DNA of 10,493 nucleotides, taken from NCBI GenBank assembly GCA_027604665.1, contig JADGIZ010000657.1, positions 1 to 10,493 of the forward strand, in the 5' to 3' direction. Under the pieces are notes generated by a model. That model saw nothing but the letters and a program-made list of their open reading frames with translations, made no database searches and was not told the origin of the DNA. Source of the DNA: Polyrhizophydium stewartii (taxonomy: Eukaryota; Chytridiomycota; Chytridiomycetes; Rhizophydiales). This document shows, in pieces, positions 1 to 7,713 of the stretch. A program made the position numbers and the translations under genes. Numbering within the stretch: the first letter of the stretch is position 1; each line of letters starts with the position of its first letter.

Positions 1-480
1 GGGCATGGGGCATGGGGTATGGGAGCACCGGGAGCCCGAGGGAGACGGTAACTCAATCAGGCAAAGGAGCCTGCATACCATACCGCGTCGCCTCAGTGGT
101 GCTCGGCCGCAGGTGGCGTGGTCGGTGGCTAACCGTAGTCGACCGCGACGGGTTGAGGGTTCCGAGGGGGCGGGTGCAGCGCGCCTCTGGTGGTGCGGCG
201 GCGCGCGAAGCAGACGTGCGCGTCCGGCGGAACACGGCGCACCGTCGCCCGCTGCGGGCCTCGTCCCGCCCAGTCAAGTCCCTCGTGCACTGGAGGCATC
301 GGAAACCCCGCCATGGCCGTCGATGTCTCCCAGCGCCCCCGCCCCGCGCCGCAGACGTCATCGTGCGCGATTTTCGCCAGCGCGCGGTGGCACCCGCCGC
401 AGCGCCAGGCTCAGGGAGGCGCACTCGTATAAGAAGACCCGCCGTCTCCCGCCGCGCGACGCGCCCACTGCCCGCCCCGC
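1..480. other. Upstream non-coding region, no gene supported
   Basis: About 480 bases before the first convincing gene. Several open frames cross it on both strands, but all are Arg/Pro/Ala-rich translations typical of random GC-rich DNA, with no recognisable domain or signal peptide. The first 22 bases hold about three imperfect copies of a 7-base unit (GGGCATG-like). The only functional signal I can suggest is the TATA-like box near its 3' end, so the right half is probably the promoter of the secreted-protein gene at 481. Confidence 0.5.
428..434 (+). promoter_or_regulatory. TATA-like box upstream of the Egh16-like gene
   Basis: TATAAGA lies 47-53 bases before the ATG at 481, in otherwise very GC-rich sequence. 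A start site about 30 bases downstream would leave a 5' leader of only about 20 nt. The position fits a core promoter, but the call rests on the motif alone. Confidence 0.4.
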
Positions 481-1202
481 ATGATCAGCTCTGTCGTCCT
501 GTCGCTCGCCGTCGCTGCGTTCGCGGCCGTCCGCGCCGAGGACTCGTCTGCCCTGCCCGCCGGCGTGCGGAACTTCAACCCGCAGCCGCCCTCGGCCTTC
601 TGCAAGCAGTTCGGCAACGTCCCGCCCGCCATCGGCACCCAGCTCAAGAACGGCGGCCAGTCGTGCTCGTCGACGCCCCAGGGCCTGATCCCCGACGTCA
701 ACAAGATGGTCTCGACGCTCATTGTCGAGCCCAAGTTCGGCTCGACCATCGACGCCTCCAAGGACAACGTCGTGCGCATTGACACCATCAACCTCGTCAC
801 CGGCTTCTTCAACCTCGCCAACGAGCAGTACTACATGGCGCCGCAGACGCTCGACCCGCAGACCGGCACGATCCAGGGCCACCAGCACATCACGGTCCAG
901 AAGCTCGGCTCGACCACGCAGGCCCCCGACCCCAAGGTCTTTGCCTTCTTCAAGGGCATCAACAACGCCGCCACCGACCCGGACAAGCGCAGCCTCCAGG
1001 CCACCATCCCCGCCGGCCAGCTCACCGAGAACGGCCTGTACCGCATCTGCTCCATTACCGGCACCGACTCTCACCAGCCCGTGATCATGCCCGTCGCCCA
1101 GCGCGGCGCCCAGGACGACTGCATCCGCGTCAACGTCCGCAACGCCGGCAAGGTGCCCGCCCCGACCAACACTGGCAACAACAACGGCAACAACAAGGGC
1201 AA

Positions 1203-1256
<54 letters not shown>

Positions 1257-1798
1257 AAACAATGGAAACAACAACGGCAACACGGGCAACACTGGCGCCG
1301 CCAACGCTGGCTTCGGCAAGTGCTCTGGCGCCCCGACCATCGAGTTCGGCAAGGGCTTTGACGGCCGCAAGGAGACGTCGTTCCGCCCGCTCAACACCGA
1401 GTTCACCCACGGCTCTGCCCAGAACATTGGCATCATCGCCCGCTCCAACTGCGACCAGCTCCGTGACAGGTGCCAGGCCCCCGCCGCCACCCAGGCGCTC
1501 TGCGACAAGGCCCAGGCTGCCGTGAACAACGCCCCCGCCAAGACCGGCGGCCAGGCCGACGCCTTCAACGCCGTCTTTGGCGTCAAGACCAACTTTGCCG
1601 CCGTCCAGGCGTTCGACGACCAGGGCCGCCCCGTCGGCACGCCCGCCGCTGGCAGCAACGCCGGCAGCACCGGCAAACAACGCCGGCAACAATGACAACA
1701 CGGGCAACACTGACAACACGGGCAACACCGGCGCCAAGGCCGTTGACGTCCAGATGCTTAAGGACCTGCTTGCGCAGATCGCCGCCCTCCTCGCTTGA
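481..1798 (+). CDS. Secreted Egh16-like (DUF3129-type) protein with Asn/Gly repeat, frameshifted near the C-terminus
   Basis: Probable extracellular protein of the Egh16-like family, which includes appressorium and virulence-associated secreted proteins of fungi; the biochemical function is unknown. Residues 1-19 are a signal peptide, with likely cleavage after AAVRA. The N-terminal domain (about 20-225) has paired cysteines and the family-like stretch GFFNLANEQYY followed by IQGHQHITVQ. An Asn/Gly linker follows (about 232-270), then a second Cys-containing segment beginning FGKCSGAP. The uninterrupted frame from ATG 481 stops at 1695 (404 aa, ending GKQRRQQ). The +1 frame continues the same Asn/Gly/Thr composition and ends naturally at 1798 with MLKDLLAQIAALLA, so an extra A in the AAA at 1675-1677 probably broke the reading frame. 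The break could be real or a sequencing slip. The family call is from remembered pattern, without a search. Confidence 0.75.
1174..1299 (+). repeat. In-frame 9-bp tandem repeat encoding an Asn-Asn-Gly linker
   Basis: A run of GGCAACAAC units, some with an extra AAC triplet and some degenerate (GGAAACAAT, GGCAACACG). At least five consecutive perfect units occur at about 1210-1255. Every change keeps the frame, giving NNG, NNNG and NTG motifs. This is a coding minisatellite that should vary in length between strains by slippage. It probably forms a flexible, hydrophilic extracellular spacer between the two Cys-containing parts of the secreted protein. Confidence 0.9.
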
Positions 1799-1983
1799 TT
1801 AACAAGCCTATCTCGCCTTGATGGCGAGCACTCGATATCTTGTCGAATGGGACTGTATTTGAATCAATGAATCACACCAATCAATCACCCTTACTGCTTC
1901 GACTGAATCCACCCTCCATGGCGCCAAAATCGTATTTTTGCCGAACTGGTCGTTTTCTCTCATCTGTGATCATCTCGGCGACC
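1799..1983 (+). promoter_or_regulatory. Intergenic region with candidate AKR-1 promoter
   Basis: The 185 bases between the secreted-protein stop and the AKR-1 ATG are noticeably less GC-rich than the genes. A CCAAT motif occurs at 1877-1881, about 105 bases before the ATG, within a cluster of ATCAA-type repeats. The last 18 bases (from 1966) are shared with the region upstream of AKR-2 and mark the left edge of the segmental duplication. Confidence 0.4.
1812..1828 (+). other. Short perfect hairpin in the 3' flank
   Basis: CTCGCC, then loop TTGAT, then GGCGAG: a six-base perfect stem 14 bases after the 1798 stop. It lies where the 3' UTR of the secreted-protein transcript would be. It may be incidental, and eukaryotic termination does not need such a stem. 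Confidence 0.3.
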
Positions 1984-3898
1984 ATGACCAACAGCACCGT
2001 CCCGCAGCGCCGCCTCGGCCGCAACGGCCCGCTCGTCTCGGCCCTCGGCTTTGGCGCCATGGGCATGTCCGAGTTCTACGGCGCCATCGACGAGAAGAGC
2101 GAGGAGGAGAGCGTCGCCCTGCTGCACAAGATCATCGACACTGGCTGCACCTTCTGGGACACGGCCGACATGTGAGTGCCACGGCGGCCGCGGCGTTCCC
2201 CTCGGTGCACGCGGCGCCAGCAAGCACCCGGCGGTTGCAAGCAGCCGCACGGCTGCGCTGCCTTCGGGAAGCCCGCATCCTCGCTGCCGCACCCATCCCC
2301 ACCGCCACATCCATCCCACCATCCCCGGTGATCTGACCCTGGTCGCACTCGTGTGCCACCATCGGCCGAACCAACAGGTACGGCACCGGCCGCAACGAGC
2401 AGCTGCTCTCCCGCGTGCTCAAGACCCGCCGCAACGAGGTGTTCCTGTGCACCAAGTTTGGCATCGTGCGCGACGGCACCAGTGGAGGCCGTTCAGTCTG
2501 CGGCACGCCCGAGTACGTCCGCAAGGCGTGCGAGGCGAGCCTCGCTCGTCTGGGCGTGGACACCATCGACCTGTGTGAGTTTATCCGCGGGCGGTTGTGT
2601 TTCCCGATCTGGCCACCTGGCCGATCTCGCTGATGCAGCCTTGGTGGCGTCCCAGACTACCAGCACCGTGTGGATCCCCTCGTCCCGATCGAGGACACGG
2701 TCGCCGCCATGGCCGAGCTCGTCAAGGAGGGCAAGGTCAGGTACCTCGGCCTGTCCGAGGCCAGCGCCGAGACGATCCGGCGCGCGCACGCCGTGCACCC
2801 GATCGCGGCGTACCAGGTCGAGTACGGCCCGTGGTGCCTCGACATTGAGAACGACGGCCGCCTCGCAACGTGCCGCGAGCTCGGCATTGCGATCATTGCG
2901 TACTCGCCGCTCGGCCGCGGCTTCCTGACCGGCGCCATCAAGTCGCCTGCCGACTTTGGCGAGGGCGACTTCCGCAAGTACCTGCCGCGCTTCCAGCCCG
3001 GCGCCTTTGAGAAGAACCTCGAGCTCGTGCACGAGTTTGAGAGGATCGCCGCGGCCAAGGGCGTGACTGTCTCGCAGCTGTGCCTTGCCTGGGTCATGGC
3101 GCAGGGAGACGACATCATCCCGATCCCGGGCACCAAGCGCGAGAAGTACTTCTTTGACAACTGGGGCTCGCTCAATGTCAAGCTGACCGACGCCGAGCTG
3201 CGCGAGATCCGCGAGCTCATTGCCAAGCTGCCCGTCGAGGGCACGCGATATCCCGAGAACGGCATGAAGCTCGTTAACCTCTGACGGCTTTGTTGCTCGA
3301 GGAGTCTCAATGAACTGGACTCTGACGCGCGGTTCATTCTCAGCGAATACTGCATCTGTGTGCAAGATCGTCATCCGCCGCCGCTGGTCGGCCGTGTCCT
3401 TGCCATCACCCGGCGCACGATGCTGGCTGCGACCGTCGTGCGCCGCGGAGGGCGCTTAAGCGCCATGCACGAGATGACACAGCCATCACCGACCGCCGCT
3501 GCGTCGCGGCTGTGCTGCGTCAGTGTCGCGCGGGACACTGCGTCGACCCACGCCTGCGCCTGCAGCGAGATGCGAATGTCAGCGTTGAGTGGGTCTGTGT
3601 CGCAAGGCTCACACACTCGACCGCACTGATGCAGTCATGTGGTCGCGCACCTGCGCAGCGTCGCCAAACCAAAGCGCCATGCGTTTTCGGTCAATCACCA
3701 TCTCGCAGGTGTGGCTGCCGGCAGCTGCATCGTCGCTGGTGCGGCTAGTGATGAGTGTGAGGCTGTGAAGCGGCAGGTATTCGATCTGGCGTGCGGGACG
3801 ATGGTCAACATGGATGATCGACGCCCATGCGCTGATGGCCGCGTGCACAGCACAGCACTCACGGACAACAAGCTCTTGTCTGCGATTCGCAGGCAGAA
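1966..3898 (+). repeat. Segmental duplication, copy A
   Basis: This block matches 7696-9271 in direct orientation. It spans the last 18 bases before the AKR ATG, the whole AKR gene with both introns, about 60 bases of 3' flank, and (after a gap at about 3346-3690 that copy B lacks) the minus-strand exons coding the receptor's PH-like domain. The right boundary falls inside the receptor exon 3863-3969. Edges were judged by eye and may be off by some bases. Confidence 0.85.
1984..3284 (+). CDS. Aldo-keto reductase, copy 1 (AKR-1), three exons
   Basis: NAD(P)H-dependent aldehyde/ketone reductase of the AKR (beta/alpha)8-barrel superfamily, closest in feel to the fungal AKR13/YakC-like group; cytosolic, substrate unknown. 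Exons are 1984-2171, 2378-2574 and 2656-3284. Introns of 206 and 81 nt both start GTGAGT and end CAG. The joined frame gives 337 aa, the usual family length. The catalytic tetrad is intact: Asp59 (in FWDTAD), Tyr64, Lys89 (in CTKFG) and His132 (in YYQHRVDP). Tyr64 and Tyr129 are restored only by splicing, which supports the exon model. A cofactor-binding stretch near the C-terminus reads [11 protein letters not shown]. Start 1984 is chosen because it gives the normal N-terminus ([18 protein letters not shown]); an in-frame upstream ATG at 1840 would add a poorly conserved 48 aa. The stop is 87 bases from the convergent receptor stop. Confidence 0.9.
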
Positions 3899-6800
3899 CA
3901 ACGGTGCTCCGATCAGCACAATCACGGCCGTGCGCCACTGCTGCAATAATCTCCCTGTGCGCATCGGCACTGCGCCATTTCGTGGCGTCAGTTGCGGCTG
4001 CATGCTACCGCGGTTCGATCGACCGAGCAACTGTCACCAGAGATCACGATCAGCGACCGCATCGCTTTGATGGCTTCATCCACCGTGGGTGTCTTTGTCT
4101 CGAGAGTGATGTCATAGTCGTGTTTGACAGAGTCCCATGAATGAGAAGCATGCAGACCACCTGCATGTGACTTGGCCCGGCCAGCGTCCAAGTGCGCGCG
4201 TGATCCAGCCAGTCGATGATGGCTCGCGAGGAATGAGAGTCCTGGCATGCTTGTTGACAACGTTTCCAGCGATCCAATAAGCGTCATCTGCCGCACTGGC
4301 GACGGTTGATCACGTCGCATGAGTTTGCCCAGCGTGAGCTTGCCCAGTGTCCGGCCGATGCGAGCGACGACCATGACGACGAAGATGAGCACTGCGCCGA
4401 CGGCTGCGCAGACAGACTCAAAGTAGAACTGTGTCTGCATCGAGGTTGGGTTGGAGCCCTGGAGCACGCACACGCCGCTGAGCACGACAATCACGAGAAC
4501 AGAGGCGAAGACGTGCAGCGTCGTGTTGAACACGCCTGGAATCGTGCGGCCGCCGAGAGCAAGCACCAGCGCGCTGATCAGTTGCACAGCGAGAAGTGCC
4601 ATGATGGCCCATGTCAGTGCGCTCGTTGCCGGCGTCGAGTCGCACACAAAGCGGTATCCGTCAAACGACTCGATATACACGGATGTGCTCGTCATTGGCG
4701 CTGCAATCGTGAGAATCACGAGCAGGATCTACGAGAAGGCTGAATTAGTTACGAGGGTGTTCGTGAGCGCGGAGAGCACCGTGCACAACGCACGATCGTC
4801 AGAACACAGGGAGCAAGCACGAGCGCGACGCCCTTGATTGTCCCAAAGTGTCGGACCCACGGTGCGTTGGGATAGAGCGCGGCCGAAAGCGTGCCGACGA
4901 GCATGGCTCCCTGCACCGCAGCGATCTGATTTAGCATTCAGCAGTACATGTCTGCTCTTGCGTACTGGCGCACCCGATGTAGCATCGAAGCCAGCACGAG
5001 CGTGATGCCGAGCACAGCCGGCCACAGACGCAGCCTACAACCGAGCGTGTTTTCCCGACCCACGATTGTAAGCCCCTGTAGCTGCAGCAGTGCAAGGCCG
5101 ACCTTTGGAGACGCATGCAAGTCGTCAACCCCGGCCTTTGTCCTTCGTGTGGCGATCGCTGCGACTGCTCACCATCATCAAGGCAAGAAGCATAGGCGAG
5201 TGCGGCCTCATATGCTCCTTGCCAGAGTGCCAGGCAATCAGAGCCGCCACCACCAGGCAGGCAATGATGATGACAAACGACATGGCTGGCCGTGGGTCTT
5301 GGCGGTGAGCAACTGTCCCACACCCATTCCAGCGAAAATGTGTTCACTGTCATTCTCACCGAGCATCGCAATCGTGCCCGTGCGTCTTGGAGCCACAAAG
5401 TCGTCTATCATGCGCGGAAAGTCGCGCGGCACATTGCTGAGCGGACGGTCCCCCGCCCTGCTCCGCCATTGCTGCCATCGTCAGCTCAACGCAGATCCGT
5501 GATTTGGGGGGGGGGTCCGAGATTCATCAGCACAGGCACGCACCACATGAACACTTTTGGATCCGGCGTGAACGTGGCAACGCCGGACGCCATGTCGATC
5601 ACGACTGTTGCAACCGTGGCGCCGTATTCGCCGACTTGCGACATCCCGTCAAACATCTGCCATGTGAATGCCTCTGGCAAGGGATCCCCGAGCGCCGTGA
5701 ACTGCACGACGCGCGTGAGCGGCCTTGTGCCTTGAAACGGCGCTGTCAACCGTGCAAGCGTCATGGCCGGCAATATGGATCTGTTGGCGAATGCGTTCGT
5801 GCTCGAGTTCATGTCCGACACGAGCTGCGGTGGCATTAGCCGTCAGCGAGACTGGAGGCGATGCACTCTGGAAACCGCGGCGGCTGTTTCCCTCGTACCT
5901 TGTGGACTGCGAGTGAGAAGCGCATGGCGGACTCGTATCCATACCGCACAAAGAGACTCGGCGTTGTGTTGTCGCCTGGGTCGTCATACGCGAAACTGGC
6001 TGGATGCGACTGCTGAGTCGGGTCGGTCTGGTTGATGTCCAGCGTCGGGTATAGCTGCGGCTCGTTTGCGATTGTCTCTGTCGTGAAGTGGACGAAACGT
6101 GGCATCCAGTCTGTAAAGTATGGATCGTCGAACAGCGGCGTCGTATCGAAGAATGGGAATCCGACGCCGCGAAGCAGCATGGGGTCCCACGGCGTGTCTG
6201 GAGGTTATCGGGCGTGTGCGGGATCAGTGATGCAGGGAGAGGCCACCAAGGACATTGGGCAAGGCAAGTCGCACCCCATCGGCTAGCAACCGACGCATCA
6301 TGGAACTCGGGCGTATCGAGAAGCCAGACTGCGTGTGCATTGTGGTCAGAGGCACTCTGGCGCGGGCTCTCACCAACTCGCAATGCAGTATCGAGACGCA
6401 ACTCACCGTAGTCGCGACCAACGATGCCTGTTCGGTTGGCAGCCATCATCACATCAGGCGCCTGGCCGATATTGAGCAGCGCGATAAAGATGCGAAGCCG
6501 CGTCGACTTGAGAAACTCAAAAGTGGTCCTGATCTGCGGATAGTAGAGCTTTGACACTTGCGGGTTGTACGTGGGCATTTGGACTCTTGAGAGGACCGCA
6601 ATGCCGTGCTGCGGGAATGCATGCAGGATCAAGCCCGAGACTTTTGTCCAAAGCTTGTTTTCGCTAATCAAGAGGCCGGCTCTTGTCCAGCCAAAAAACT
6701 TGAACTGGGCAATCAGGATCGAAATGTCCTGCGAGACCGAGTTGACTGGCCGGTGGAAGAGCGGGAAGCTGCGAGCGGTGCGTTGGACATCGCAGATGGT

Positions 6801-7474
6801 TTTTCAGCCGTTTTGCAGGACTCTGGATCGTGATTGAATCCCCCGAGCGGAGAGACCCACAGATGCTTGTCTTGTAAGTCGGGGTCGTATGCCATCGTGC
6901 TGAACGAAGGCATCTGTGCGGTTTACGCTGTCAGCACCTTCCGCAAGCACTCGCTACTGCGCAAGTCCAGCCGTGCCTGAGGACACACTAGCCCCACGGC
7001 AACGGCGGCAACGTCCTTTGTGTTAAAGAAGAACGCGTGATGGCCGCCATGGTCGCACAAATTGACGGCGACATCGTAGAACGCGGCCTGGCCGTCGAGA
7101 AACGGCTTGAGCATCACATGGCTGACGTTGAGAGTCGCATCGGGCAGAATCGAGGTGTTGGCGTTGGCCTCGGCCGCAGCCATACGCGCTCCTGGCGATA
7201 GCCGCGTGGGTTGCGCGACGAGGCTTGTTTAGCTTGACGCGACGACGGCGGAACGCAGGTGCCGCGACGGAGGGGGGAGGCGTGGCTGCAAGAGCAGACG
7301 GCGCGCACCCATGAAGTATTGGTCGCTGAGAGTCATGAGGTTGTCATCGAGCACGGCGATGCTGAGCGTGGTCGCGGCCTTGTTTGCGGGGCCTGCCCAC
7401 ACGGTCGCCACGCTCGCAAACAGGGCGAGCGCGCAAGCGAGGATGGGCGGCATTCCTCGCCAGGAGGCAAACAT
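3371..7474 (-). CDS. Class C (GABA-B/metabotropic-like) GPCR with Venus-flytrap domain and C-terminal PH-like domain
   Basis: Putative plasma-membrane ligand sensor. Exons (5' to 3'): 7474-7309, 7191-6989, 6913-6861, 6768-6407, 6328-6275, 6197-5899, 5824-5544, 5457-5360, 5312-5173 (or from 5297), 5102-about 4998, about 4910-4794, 4728-4038, 3969-3863, 3785-3651, 3559-3371; about 1000 aa. Residues 1-27 are a signal peptide ([19 protein letters not shown]). About 36-485 is an ANF-receptor/periplasmic-binding-like domain ([39 protein letters not shown]). No Cys-rich linker is seen, as in GABA-B types. About 515-750 holds seven helices, with the TM3 cysteine in GCRLRLW and its loop-2 partner in GYRFVC. 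About 860-955 is PH-like, from WRTAVIVL to a Trp-containing end helix [10 protein letters not shown]. Most junctions are phase-consistent with CTGAC-like branch points. Weak spots are the TM3/TM4 junction (TGA 4938-4940) and the 6914-6988 intron. Start 7474 is the first ATG before the signal peptide. Confidence 0.8.
5506..5515 (+). repeat. G10 homopolymer inside a receptor intron
   Basis: Ten consecutive G on the plus strand (C10 in the receptor transcript), within the inferred 86-nt intron 5458-5543. In an intron, its length does not affect the reading frame. It is a likely site of sequencing length error or strain variation. Confidence 0.8.
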
Positions 7475-7713
7475 TCTGCGGAACCAGGCAAAGGAGCCGA
7501 CTGCGGAGATGCATAGTCGACTTCGTTGCAAGAAGCCACGCTGAGGATGCTGGCTCCTTTCTCAACTGCAGCCTCGCCGCTCGACCCTGCGATTCTGCCC
7601 GCAACAGCCCAACATCGTCCAAGGAGCGCCAGCCATGTGTGCGTCTGCCCCATCGCCCCAAAGCAAGCGTCACCACATTTTTCGCACTCTCTCCCGTGAT
7701 CATCTCGGCGACC
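7475..7713. promoter_or_regulatory. Divergent intergenic region, receptor / AKR-2
   Basis: 239 bases separate the receptor ATG (minus strand) from the AKR-2 ATG (plus strand), so both promoters should lie here. I see no clear TATA or CCAAT box. Only the last 18 bases (7696-7713) match the AKR-1 upstream sequence. The two reductase copies therefore have essentially different promoters and may be expressed differently. Confidence 0.45.

Noticed and set aside
12..782. 256-codon plus-strand frame at the left edge
   Set aside because: The translation is Arg/Pro/Ala-rich, overlaps the real gene in another frame and has no recognisable motif.
1174..1299. CRISPR-like array
   Set aside because: There are no unique spacers. 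It is a simple 9-bp in-frame coding repeat in a eukaryotic gene.
358..1737. 459-codon open frame on the minus strand opposite the secreted-protein gene
   Set aside because: The long Val/Ala-rich stretch is the reverse reading of the Asn/Gly repeat. There is no start context or domain, and the plus strand carries a signal peptide and family motifs.
1840..1983. Possible N-terminal extension of AKR-1 from the ATG at 1840
   Set aside because: The 48 extra residues are unlike AKR N-termini and are not shared with copy 2 except in the 18 duplicated bases. The family normally starts close to the RRLGRNG motif.
3832..3862. 31-nt intron in the PH-coding region using the proximal CAG
   Set aside because: It is too short for splicing, and the duplicated relic lacks this AG while keeping the distal acceptor at the equivalent of 3786.
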